From CAXDOZ01 sp963991145 (GTDB taxonomy: Bacteria > Bacteroidota > Bacteroidia > Chitinophagales > JABDMM01): a DNA stretch of 8,020 nucleotides. The stretch lies in assembly GCA_963991145.1 (NCBI GenBank), contig CAXDOZ010000106.1, forward strand, positions 1 to 8,020. The letters run 5' to 3'. Both the position numbers and the translations under genes were made by a program. Position 1 is the stretch's first letter; every line of letters starts with the position of its first letter. Of this stretch, positions 1-6,538 are shown piece after piece. The notes under the pieces are model-generated. The model searched no databases. It worked only from the letters and a program-made list of their open reading frames with translations, and was not told the DNA's origin.

Positions 1-418
1 CATATTGAAGAAGCTGGATCTGAGCATCCATTTCAGATTTGTCCACCACTTCAGGAAGCACCATTGGATCCGGTTTTGGCTGTCTGACCACAATCCTGAT
101 TGTGCGGTCCTCTTTCACGAAGCTTTCTGGTATTGGTTTCTGATTGATAACAGCCCATGGCTCAAAGTCCTCATTGTAAACCGTGTCCTCAATCTCATAG
201 GTCAGGTTCTTCTTTTCAAGGATTGCAATGGCATCCTCAACATGAAGACCAATCAGGTTAGGCACTCCAATCTTTTGACCATGTCGAGTGTAATTGTCAA
301 GTGAAAACAAGACAGCCCATATCAGCGCTGCAATAATGACTCCTGCGATCAATAGATTGATCATTATTACACCTGCAGGTGATTTGAAAAAGTTCTTTTT
401 TGGTTTCTGTTCTGTCAC
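1..418 (-). CDS. PASTA-domain membrane protein, C-terminus cut by window edge
   Basis: Translation from a GTG at 418-416 gives 139 residues and is still open at base 1. Residues 1-13 are Lys-rich and probably cytoplasmic. Residues 16-40 form one hydrophobic membrane segment, so the rest should lie in the periplasm. A PASTA repeat covers about residues 49-112 (starting IGVPNLIGLHVEDAI, ending RTIRIVV). A second begins around 119 (MVLPEVVDKSEMDAQ) and is cut off. PASTA repeats are known from PknB-type kinases and some penicillin-binding proteins, where they bind or sense cell-wall material. No kinase or PBP domain can be seen here, so this is a stand-alone PASTA protein. The reading frame has a TAG five codons upstream, and GTG is the only start-type codon after it; the first in-frame ATG would fall inside the membrane segment. 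The gene lies 65 bp downstream of ddl on the same strand. The exact role is unknown. Confidence 0.85.
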   Translation of the reverse strand, partial: MTEQKPKKNFFKSPAGVIMINLLIAGVIIAALIWAVLFSLDNYTRHGQKIGVPNLIGLHVEDAIAILEKKNLTYEIEDTVYNEDFEPWAVINQKPIPESFVKEDRTIRIVVRQPKPDPMVLPEVVDKSEMDAQIQLLQY

Positions 419-439
419 TTGATGTCTTGACTAAGTCCG

Positions 440-472
440 CAAATCTAATTTTTCGATCTCTATTATTTGAAA
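440..472 (-). promoter_or_regulatory. Candidate Bacteroidota-type promoter for the PASTA gene
   Basis: On the minus strand the gap between ddl and the PASTA gene holds TAGATTTG (447 to 440), an exact match to the TAnnTTTG -7 element of Bacteroidota sigma-70. A weak -33 element, TTTC (472 to 469), lies 21 bp upstream. Transcription would begin about 15 bases before the GTG start. It may be a secondary promoter, with ddl read-through also supplying the gene. The call rests on motif match only. Confidence 0.35.
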
Positions 473-483
473 CGCCTTTTCCA

Positions 484-1482
484 CTAGGATAAGGTCTCTT
501 TAATGCAATTGCTGAAGAACTGTTCGAGAGACCAGCCATGTGCTTCTGCCATTTGTGGTACAATGCTCTCTCCGCTAAAGCCAGGTATAGTGTTCACTTC
601 CAGGAAGTAAAACTCATCTCCCTTTAGGATGTAATCAAATCGGGCTATTCCATTACATCTTAGTTGTAGGTAAAGATTCTTTGAGATTTCCTGACATTGG
701 TCTCTGAGTTCATCTGAAATTTCAGCAGGCGTGATCTCTTCAGACTTGCCAAGATACTTGGCCTCATAATCAAAGAACTCATTTTCTGTCCTGATCTCTG
801 TCATAGGGAGAGCTAAAAGCCCGCCCTGGTATTTCATCACAGCACAGGTCAGTTCCCGTCCTTTTATTTCTTCTTCTACTAAAACCTCCTCATCAAACTC
901 CATTGCCTTTTGAATTGCCGAATGAACCTGCTCTTTTTTCTCAACTCTGGAGATTCCATAGCTGGAGCCATTCTTGTTCGGCTTAACAAATACTGGAGGG
1001 TTCAGGTGCTGAAGCTTGCGGGCGCAATCTTCCGGACTTTCCCATTCAAAGACCAAACCGCTATTCGCCATTTTTACTCCGGATGATCGAATGATTTGTT
1101 TTGTAGTGTCTTTACTGAAGGTCACCGCGCTTGTCCATACCCCTGAGCAGGTGTATGGGATTCTGAGTAAATCTAAATACCCCTGAAGTTTACCGTCCTC
1201 TGCAGGAGTACCATGAATTGCAACAAAGGCAGCATCTACAGATAGTCTGTCTTCTCCAATTACAAGATGAAAGAAGTCTTTGTCTACATGACCAACATGT
1301 TGGTGTTTGTGGAATACCTCCCATTGATGATCGGCCCTGAGGACTACCTTAAAGACATTGTATTTATTCTTTGGGAGGTTCTCGTAGATCACATTTGCAC
1401 TCTTGAGCGAGATCTCAAGTTCTGAAGCATTTCCACCTGTGATTACAGCAATCACCGGCTTGTCATTATTCCAATCCACCAT
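484..1482 (-). CDS. ddl: D-alanine--D-alanine ligase
   Basis: This 332-residue protein has the usual length for Ddl, a cytoplasmic ATP-grasp enzyme that joins two D-alanines for the peptidoglycan stem peptide. Family motifs appear in order: GGNASELEIS (16-25, with the substrate-side Glu21), HGTPAEDGKLQG (90-101), VKPNKNGSSYG (166-176, ATP-grasp lysine and the Ser/Gly loop), GRELTCAV (208-215), FFDYEAKY (236-243, omega-loop), RFDY (281-284, with metal ligand Asp283) and LEVNTIPGFSGES (294-306, with Glu295, Asn297 and the Gly301 turn). The second motif usually reads HGxxGEDG; here Ala94 replaces the Gly. The Tyr-rich omega-loop resembles D-Ala-D-Ala ligases rather than VanA-type D-Ala-D-Lac ligases (inference). 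ATG at 1482 fits the family N-terminus, and the end is TAG at 484-486. The PASTA gene follows on the same strand, and the upstream neighbour is divergent. Confidence 0.96.
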   Translation of the reverse strand: MVDWNNDKPVIAVITGGNASELEISLKSANVIYENLPKNKYNVFKVVLRADHQWEVFHKHQHVGHVDKDFFHLVIGEDRLSVDAAFVAIHGTPAEDGKLQGYLDLLRIPYTCSGVWTSAVTFSKDTTKQIIRSSGVKMANSGLVFEWESPEDCARKLQHLNPPVFVKPNKNGSSYGISRVEKKEQVHSAIQKAMEFDEEVLVEEEIKGRELTCAVMKYQGGLLALPMTEIRTENEFFDYEAKYLGKSEEITPAEISDELRDQCQEISKNLYLQLRCNGIARFDYILKGDEFYFLEVNTIPGFSGESIVPQMAEAHGWSLEQFFSNCIKETLS

Positions 1483-1591
1483 AGGACCAAGATACGCTCA
1501 AGGACAAAAAGAATTGCCTAAAAACATCATGCCTATTCCCCTCTTCCAAAATCATTGACCAGTTTATTAAACAAATAGATTCCTCTAAAGC

Positions 1592-1599
1592 TATCTTTG
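1592..1599 (+). promoter_or_regulatory. Candidate -7 promoter element for the acyl-CoA reductase gene
   Basis: TATCTTTG matches the Bacteroidota -7 consensus TAnnTTTG exactly and lies 16 bases before the ATG at 1616, giving a very short leader. No TTTG or TTG is seen 17-23 bp upstream, so the -33 box is missing or degenerate. The remainder of the 133-bp divergent gap (1483-1615) shows no other feature I can support. No clear promoter for ddl stands out on the minus strand. Confidence 0.4.
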
Positions 1600-1615
1600 C
1601 GCGGAATTTGAATTT

Positions 1616-2607
1616 ATGCAAGTAGAATATCGTCTTGAAAAGCTGATTGAGTTTGGGAAAACGCTAGGAGAAAAGCGCAATGAGATCCCATTTGATATTG
1701 TAAAGCAAAAGAACCCCTGGTTCGAAAAGGTCTTTGTAGAGCACGCATTGGATGCTGTTCTTGACCAATATCTCAATGAGGAAGCACTCAGGTCATTTGC
1801 CGAGAAATACGAGTTCTCTGATAAGGCTCCAAAAACAGTTGGACTCATTCTAGCCGGTAACATTCCTCTTGTTGGCTTTCACGATATTCTGATGACCTAC
1901 CTTTCAGGTCATAGACTAGTTGTGAAACCCAGCTCTAAAGATGATTTCCTCACTCCTTTAGTATGGCAGTTATTTGAAAGCATTGATCCAGGAGCAAAAG
2001 AACAGATCAAATGGGTAGAGAAGCTTGAAAAACCCGATGCAGTTATTGCTACAGGCAGTAATAATAGCTTCAGGTACTTCGATCATTACTTCAAAGACAT
2101 TCCAAATTTGCTGAGAAAGAATCGCAGTTCGGTGGCTGTTCTATCTGGGGAAGAGAGCGATGAGGAATTAAAGAAGCTCAACTCAGACATCTTCGAATAC
2201 TTTGGTTTGGGATGCAGGAATGTCTCGATGCTATTCATCCCTGAAGACTTTGATCTCAAGAGGATCTTTGAAAACTCTCACGACTACGAATGGCTGCTGA
2301 TAACCGTCCGTTCCGCAACAATCACGACTACCGTCTGGCAATGTACGTGATGAACAGAGATGAGCATCTCGCTAATGATTATATGACTTTGAGAGCTTCT
2401 GATCAAATGCAATCGCCGCTTGGAGTCGTGCATTATCAGCGCTATAAAAATGCTTCAGATGTGGATTTTTATACGTCTACTAATCAAGAAGATATACAGG
2501 CATTAGTATCTAAAGAGTCAATTCCTTTTGGGGAGGCCCAACAACCAAGAATTGACAGCTTCGCTGACAATATTGATACAATGAAATTCTTACTGGGACT
2601 GTATTAG
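1616..2607 (+). pseudogene. Acyl-CoA reductase (LuxC family), interrupted by one frameshift
   Basis: Two overlapping frames together make one LuxC-like acyl-CoA reductase, a family that reduces acyl-CoA to fatty aldehyde with NADPH on an aldehyde-dehydrogenase-like fold. The first frame (1616-2350, 244 codons) carries a Gly-rich segment at 76-90 (GLILAGNIPLVGFHD), VVKPSSKD at 102-109, ATGSNNSFRYFDHYF at 145-159 and GLGCRNVS, whose Cys200 is the likely catalytic thiol. Family-like sequence ends at HDYEW, near 2293. It resumes in the -1 frame from about 2293 as AADNRPFRNNHDYRLAMY and continues to TAG at 2605-2607, ending with the family-like IPFGEAQQP and ADNIDTMKFLLG. The span is 992 bp, so one missing base restores 330 codons, close to family size. 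The simplest repair is a lost G in TGG(G)CT after 2291. No slippery heptamer is visible, so it is a real mutation or a sequencing error. Truncation would leave Cys200 but remove the C-terminal quarter. Confidence 0.85.
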
Positions 2608-3749
2608 GAAACAGCCTTTTCGACTAAGAGATGCTCTTGCAGCTTCTCAAGTGTATAGTCAATCTCCTCTTGCTTGGTAAATCTGCAGAAGGAGAATCTA
2701 ATTGGCTGATAACCATCGGGCAGATTAAGCTCAGCAATTACATGAGATCCAACGCTTGAGCCAGAACTGCATGCACTTCCCCCACTAACTGCTATTCCGT
2801 CCATATCGAGATTGAACATCAACATTTCAGTTTTTCGTGAAGGCGGGAAGGCCACGTTTAGCACTGTGAAAAGGCTGTTTTCAGAGATGTCTCCATTGAT
2901 GATAGCATCGGGGAAAAGCTCCTGGATCTTTTCAGCCATGTAGTTTTTCAAGCCACGGACGTATTCGATCTCATGATCGAGATCTTCGTATGCAATGCGC
3001 ATTGCGCAAGCCATTCCCATGATACCGGCAGTGTTTTCAGTGCCTGCTCTCATATTTCTTTCCTGGGCTCCACCTTCGATAAATGGGCAGATCTTCACAT
3101 CTCCTTTCACATAAAGGAATCCCACGCCTTTTGGACCGTGAAACTTATGAGCAGATCCTGTAATGAAATCAATAGGAGTCTCGCTTAGATTGAATCGGTG
3201 ATGTGCAATGGTTTGCACTGTATCAGAATGGAAAAGGGCATTATGCTCTTTGCATATTGCCCCAACCTCATCGAGATCGATCATATTTCCGATCTCATTA
3301 TTCGCGTGCATAAGGCTGACGAAACATCGTCCGTCGATGCTGGAAAGTAATTCTCTTAGGTGATTGATATCTACTCTCCCTTTTTCATCAAGGTTTACAT
3401 AGTGAACTTCAATCTCACCGGTTTCATCCATAGCATGCAGAGGATGTCCTACAGCATGATGCTCTACCTTACTGGTGATTGCATGTTTGATACCGTAATC
3501 CTTAATGCAATTCTTAATGATCGTGTTATTGCTTTCTGTACCACAACTAGTAAAGAAGATCTCTGCAGGTGCAGCTCCAAGATGAGAAGCGATCTCTTTC
3601 CTTGCTCTTTCAATTGCGGCTCTGGTCTTCCTACCAAAACCATGAACCGAGCTTGGGTTGCCGTAATTATCTCTTAGGTAAACTACCATTTCATCTACTA
3701 CCCGAGGGTCGACAGCAGTAGTCGCAGCGTTATCTAAATATACTTTCAT
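2604..3749 (-). CDS. Cysteine desulfurase, IscS/NifS type (class V aminotransferase fold)
   Basis: The 381-residue enzyme takes sulfur from L-cysteine as a persulfide, releasing alanine, for Fe-S clusters or tRNA thiolation. The PLP lysine is Lys202 in GSAHKFHGPKG. His97 in EHHAV stacks on the cofactor, Asn150/151 (MHANNEIG) and Asp176/Gln179 (HSDTVQ) contact PLP, and Cys327 in SGGSACSSGS is the persulfide cysteine. The N-terminus (MKVYLDNAATTAVDP) is typical, so ATG at 3749 is secure. The group I Cys loop and the length fit IscS/NifS better than SufS. No iscU, sufE, iscR or tRNA-thiolation gene lies in the window, so the acceptor is unknown. The gene sits 44 bp downstream of glmM on the same strand, with a possible promoter of its own in that gap. 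Its TAA stop overlaps the stop of the convergent acyl-CoA reductase gene by 4 bp. Confidence 0.94.
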   Translation of the reverse strand: MKVYLDNAATTAVDPRVVDEMVVYLRDNYGNPSSVHGFGRKTRAAIERARKEIASHLGAAPAEIFFTSCGTESNNTIIKNCIKDYGIKHAITSKVEHHAVGHPLHAMDETGEIEVHYVNLDEKGRVDINHLRELLSSIDGRCFVSLMHANNEIGNMIDLDEVGAICKEHNALFHSDTVQTIAHHRFNLSETPIDFITGSAHKFHGPKGVGFLYVKGDVKICPFIEGGAQERNMRAGTENTAGIMGMACAMRIAYEDLDHEIEYVRGLKNYMAEKIQELFPDAIINGDISENSLFTVLNVAFPPSRKTEMLMFNLDMDGIAVSGGSACSSGSSVGSHVIAELNLPDGYQPIRFSFCRFTKQEEIDYTLEKLQEHLLVEKAVS

Positions 3750-3770
3750 CTAGCATTAGGATTAAGGCTG

Positions 3771-3778
3771 CAAAAATA
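3771..3778 (-). promoter_or_regulatory. Candidate -7 element between glmM and the cysteine desulfurase gene
   Basis: On the minus strand TATTTTTG (3778 to 3771) matches TAnnTTTG and lies about 20 bases before the desulfurase ATG. It is the second copy of a short direct repeat, ATTTTTGC, spaced by two bases. No good -33 box is present. The site may add a separate transcript for the desulfurase, or it may be a chance match in a T-rich gap; the 44-bp spacing also allows co-transcription with glmM. Confidence 0.25.
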
Positions 3779-3793
3779 AGCAAAAATTGCCTG

Positions 3794-5173
3794 CTAACTA
3801 ATAGCTAGAGCCTCTTCAACGATGCGCTGTGCAAGGCTATCAGCCGATTCCTGACTGCCACTTTCAGTATACACACGAATGATCGGTTCTGTGTTTGACT
3901 TTCTCAGGTGGACCCACTCACTCTCAAAATCGATCTTTACACCATCTGTAAAGTCTACGCGCTCAGAGGAATATTTCTCTGCCATCGCCTTTAGGATCAT
4001 ATCTACATCGATCTCCGGGCTAAGCTGGATCTTCTCTTTTGCCATGAAATAAGCAGGGTAGCTAGCTCTAAGCTCAGTAGCTTTCATGCCCTTCTCAGCC
4101 ATATGAGTTAAGAACAGAGCAATACCTACAAGAGCATCTCTTCCGTAATGAAGAGCAGGGTAAATTATACCACCATTTCCTTCCCCACCAATCACGGCGT
4201 TTTCTTCTTTCATCTTAGTAACAACATTCACTTCGCCTACGGCGGATGCAAAGTATTTCAGGCCTTTAGCCTCAACTACATCCCTTAGGGCGCGGGTAGA
4301 ACTGAGGTTGCTAACAGCAGAGCCTGGATTGAAGCTTGTAATGTAATCGGCGACAGCCACCAAAGTATATTCTTCTCCAAAGAGATTCCCGTCTTCACAG
4401 GCAAAGACCAATCGATCAACATCTGGATCTACGGAAATACCAAGGTCTGCTCCCTCCTTTCTAATCGTCTCACTTAGATCAGTCAAATGCTTTGCCAGGG
4501 GCTCAGGATTATGAGGGAATTCTCCATTGGGCGTGCAGTATAGCTCAACAACATGCTCTACCCCAAGAGCTTTTAAAAGCTGCGGAACTGCTATCCCTCC
4601 CGATGAGTTGACAGCATCAACAACTACCTTGAGGTTTAAAGATCGAATTGCATCGGGCTTTACTTCAGGCAAAGCCAAAATGGAAGCAATATGTCTTTCT
4701 ATGTACGAGTCGTTTGTGGTGATCTTACCAATGTTCTCAATATCAGCGTAAGCTTCATAAGGCCTTTCGGCCAGATTTAGGACTTCCTGCCCATCAGCAG
4801 CAGATATGAATTCTCCATGCTCATTCAGAAGCTTTAAAGCGTTCCATTGTCCGGGGTTATGGCTAGCTGTGAGAATGATTCCTCCACCAGCTTCTTCCCA
4901 TTCAACTGCCATCTCAACTGTGGGTGTGGTAGAAAGGCCAAGGTCAACTACATCAAGCCCTAATCCTACAAGAGTTCCTGAAACCAGATTACTGAGCATT
5001 TCACCGCTCTTTCTAGCATCTCGTCCAATAACGATCTTCTTCTTTTCAGAGTGGTTAATGACCCACTGGCCAAAGGCCGCGCTGAACTTTACAATGTCTT
5101 CCGGGGTAAGATTATCTCCTGGCTTTCCTCCTATAGTGCCACGAATTCCTGAGATGGATTTTATCAGTGTCAA
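3794..5173 (-). CDS. glmM: Phosphoglucosamine mutase (alpha-D-phosphohexomutase family)
   Basis: This 459-residue cytoplasmic enzyme belongs to the phosphohexomutase superfamily. The expected reaction is GlcN-6-P to GlcN-1-P, feeding UDP-GlcNAc for peptidoglycan and lipid A. The phosphoserine is Ser104 in TASHNPGQWN (102-111). The Mg loop is DPDVDR (249-254), the sugar loop is GGEGNGG (329-335), and the C-terminal phosphate-binding loop is RKSNTEP (424-430). The sugar loop differs from the GEQSGH of classical GlmM and the GEMSGH of phosphomannomutases; it resembles the archaeal-type GlmM branch also found in Bacteroidota, so substrate preference is not certain. The start is TTG at 5173-5171. 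An in-frame TAA lies eight codons upstream with no ATG or GTG between, and the resulting N-terminus MTLIKSISGIRGT fits the family. It is the first gene of a likely two-gene unit with the cysteine desulfurase and is divergent from the methyltransferase operon, 72 bp away. Confidence 0.92.
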   Translation of the reverse strand: MTLIKSISGIRGTIGGKPGDNLTPEDIVKFSAAFGQWVINHSEKKKIVIGRDARKSGEMLSNLVSGTLVGLGLDVVDLGLSTTPTVEMAVEWEEAGGGIILTASHNPGQWNALKLLNEHGEFISAADGQEVLNLAERPYEAYADIENIGKITTNDSYIERHIASILALPEVKPDAIRSLNLKVVVDAVNSSGGIAVPQLLKALGVEHVVELYCTPNGEFPHNPEPLAKHLTDLSETIRKEGADLGISVDPDVDRLVFACEDGNLFGEEYTLVAVADYITSFNPGSAVSNLSSTRALRDVVEAKGLKYFASAVGEVNVVTKMKEENAVIGGEGNGGIIYPALHYGRDALVGIALFLTHMAEKGMKATELRASYPAYFMAKEKIQLSPEIDVDMILKAMAEKYSSERVDFTDGVKIDFESEWVHLRKSNTEPIIRVYTESGSQESADSLAQRIVEEALAIS

Positions 5174-5245
5174 ATTTTGGTATTTTGGCGCAAGTTAAAT
5201 GAACGAATGCGGAGCTTTCGCACCAAATAGCAGGCTTTTTTACAC
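5174..5245. promoter_or_regulatory. Divergent promoter region with a small inverted repeat
   Basis: These 72 bp must hold the 5' signals of both glmM (minus) and the methyltransferase operon (plus). Inside is a near-perfect hairpin at 5208-5222: TGCGGA and TTCGCA around a 3-base loop, with one G-T pair. TATTTTGG at 5181-5188 is a near match to a plus-strand -7 box, and TAACTTGC, ending near 5190 on the minus strand, is a one-mismatch candidate for glmM. Neither has a good -33 partner. The region is assigned by position; individual sites are weak. Confidence 0.4.
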
Positions 5246-5977
5246 ATGGGCAAAGATTGGTTCGAGTCTTGGTTTGACACCTCGTACTATCATATTCTAT
5301 ACGGCGACAGAAACGATGAAGAAGCTCAGTTCTTCATGGATAATCTAATTGATTACCTCCAACCCAATTCAGGCTCGAAAATCCTCGATATGCCATGCGG
5401 GAAAGGTCGACATTCCAAGTACCTCGCCTCTTTTGGCTTTGATGTATTGGGTGTAGATCTATCCGAGAATAGCATAAAAGAAGCATCAGAGTTTACATCT
5501 GAAAATCTGTACTTTCAGGTCCATGATATGAGAAAGCCGATCCCGGGATCTCAGTTTCATTACATCTTCAATCTGTTTACAAGCTTTGGATACTTTGATT
5601 CCAGGGAAGACAACATTAATGTGCTCCATTCTGCTTACATGAATCTGGTCAGGGGTGGAATCATTGTGATCGATTTCATGAATAGCTTTAAAGTGGCTGG
5701 AAACCTGAATCCAAAAGAAGAAATAGAAAAGCAGGGTATCAGATTCAATATTGAACGAAGCCTAAGGAAAGGGAAGATCGTGAAGTCTATTGAGTTTAAA
5801 GCAAATGATCAATGGCTCAATTTTGAGGAGCAGGTTCAGGCATTTACACTCAAGGATTTTAAATCCATGTTCAAGGAAACCGGATTCGAGCTCATCGATC
5901 ACTTTGGAGACTATGAGCTGAATTATTATCACGCCAATACATCAGATCGACTGATCTTAATAGCCAGAGCTGTTTAA
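5246..5977 (+). CDS. Class I SAM-dependent methyltransferase
   Basis: The 243-residue cytoplasmic protein has a Rossmann-type methyltransferase core. Motif I is ILDMPCGKGRHS (46-57), with PCGKG in place of the more common xCGxG form. The acidic end of strand 2 is Asp71 in VLGVDLSENSI, which should bind the ribose of SAM. HDM at 93-95 fits the adenine-side acidic motif, and NLFTSFGYF (109-117) is the motif IV region. The N-terminus (WFESWFDTSYYHILYG) is a conserved lead-in in Bacteroidota homologues, which supports ATG at 5246. The C-terminal part carries beta-strands (FEEQVQAFTLKDF) typical of small-molecule methyltransferases. The substrate cannot be told from sequence. It is the first gene of a four-gene operon, and its TAA overlaps the next ATG by one base (TAATG), which suggests translational coupling. 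Confidence 0.9.
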   Translation: MGKDWFESWFDTSYYHILYGDRNDEEAQFFMDNLIDYLQPNSGSKILDMPCGKGRHSKYLASFGFDVLGVDLSENSIKEASEFTSENLYFQVHDMRKPIPGSQFHYIFNLFTSFGYFDSREDNINVLHSAYMNLVRGGIIVIDFMNSFKVAGNLNPKEEIEKQGIRFNIERSLRKGKIVKSIEFKANDQWLNFEEQVQAFTLKDFKSMFKETGFELIDHFGDYELNYYHANTSDRLILIARAV

Positions 5978-6537
5978 TGGAAAGCATTATAGCATTAGAT
6001 AAGGAGATCTATATCTGGGTTCAGGAAAACCTTCGGACAGAGTTTTTAGACTTGTTTGTTCCATTCCTGAGAATGAAGATCACCTGGATCCCACTCTACC
6101 TTTTCCTCGCCTTTATTCTTTGGCAGGAGCACAAGAAGAAAGCCATTTGGTTTATACTGGGAACATTGTTGGTTGTTGGCCTGACTGATCCGATAAGCAG
6201 TCTGTGGTTGAAAAAGCTATTTGCCAGACCAAGGCCCTGTGAAACAACAGAGCTTCTTCCCTACTTCCCCAATCTTATTCATTGCAGCGCAGCCTTCAGC
6301 TTTCCTTCTTCCCATGCCGCCAACCACTTCAGTATAGCTGTTTTCCTTGGACTAAGTCAATTGCCCAATAGTAAGAGGCTTTTACCAATGCTTCTCGTTT
6401 GGGCGACTGCCATTTGCTTTGCTCAATTATACGTTGGAGTCCACTATCCCAGCGATCTAATTGCAGGTGCATTATTGGGGAGCCTGATTGCAGTGCTTGT
6501 ATATTTGCCCTTTCAAAAATTCATAAACAGAACCTAA
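5977..6537 (+). CDS. PAP2-family membrane phosphatase
   Basis: This 186-residue integral membrane protein of the PAP2 superfamily probably removes phosphate from a lipid phosphate or pyrophosphate on the outer face of the inner membrane. Motif C1 is Lys79-x6-Arg86-Pro87 (KKLFARPRP), C2 is FPSSHA with His113, and C3 is AQLYVGVHYPSD with His156 as nucleophile and Asp160. The usual Arg of C3 (SRxxxGxHxxxD) is Gln150. Hydrophobic segments lie near 26-50, 56-75, 117-128, 135-153 and 161-178. Undecaprenyl pyrophosphate is a plausible substrate, given family members that recycle the peptidoglycan carrier, but phosphatidic acid or phosphatidylglycerol phosphate is possible too. Both junctions are very tight: one base of overlap with the methyltransferase gene and one base before the enoyl-CoA hydratase ATG. 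Confidence 0.92.
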   Translation: MESIIALDKEIYIWVQENLRTEFLDLFVPFLRMKITWIPLYLFLAFILWQEHKKKAIWFILGTLLVVGLTDPISSLWLKKLFARPRPCETTELLPYFPNLIHCSAAFSFPSSHAANHFSIAVFLGLSQLPNSKRLLPMLLVWATAICFAQLYVGVHYPSDLIAGALLGSLIAVLVYLPFQKFINRT

Positions 6538-6538
6538 G

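Noticed and set aside
1487..1494. TATCTTGG on the minus strand as the ddl -7 promoter box
   Set aside because: One mismatch to TAnnTTTG, no -33 partner, and only about 4 bp from the ATG, which would leave essentially no leader.
2288..2302. Programmed -1 ribosomal frameshift joining the two reductase frames
   Set aside because: No X-XXY-YYZ heptamer or nearby strong stem is visible, and the family normally has one uninterrupted frame. Mutation or sequence error is simpler.
2290..2607. A separate small gene starting at the ATG at 2290
   Set aside because: The translation is the missing C-terminal quarter of the acyl-CoA reductase. The ATG is an out-of-frame triplet inside the upstream reading frame with no start signals.
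2626..2638. AAGAG-ATG-CTCTT hairpin just past the acyl-CoA reductase stop, as a possible terminator
   Set aside because: The 5-bp stem has no T-run on either strand and sits in the desulfurase coding sequence.
3360..3677. Plus-strand open frames inside the desulfurase and glmM genes (for example 3360-3677 and 4806-5198)
   Set aside because: They lie antisense to strongly supported genes and give no recognisable protein features.
5174..5188. Tandem ATTTTGG repeat just upstream of glmM
   Set aside because: Two 7-base copies in a T-rich gap are too short to count as a meaningful repeat.
5501..5524. Residues 86-91 of the methyltransferase read ENLYFQ, the recognition core of TEV protease
   Set aside because: It lies inside the Rossmann core of a natural-looking gene and is followed by Val rather than Gly/Ser. 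It is a chance match, not an engineered tag.
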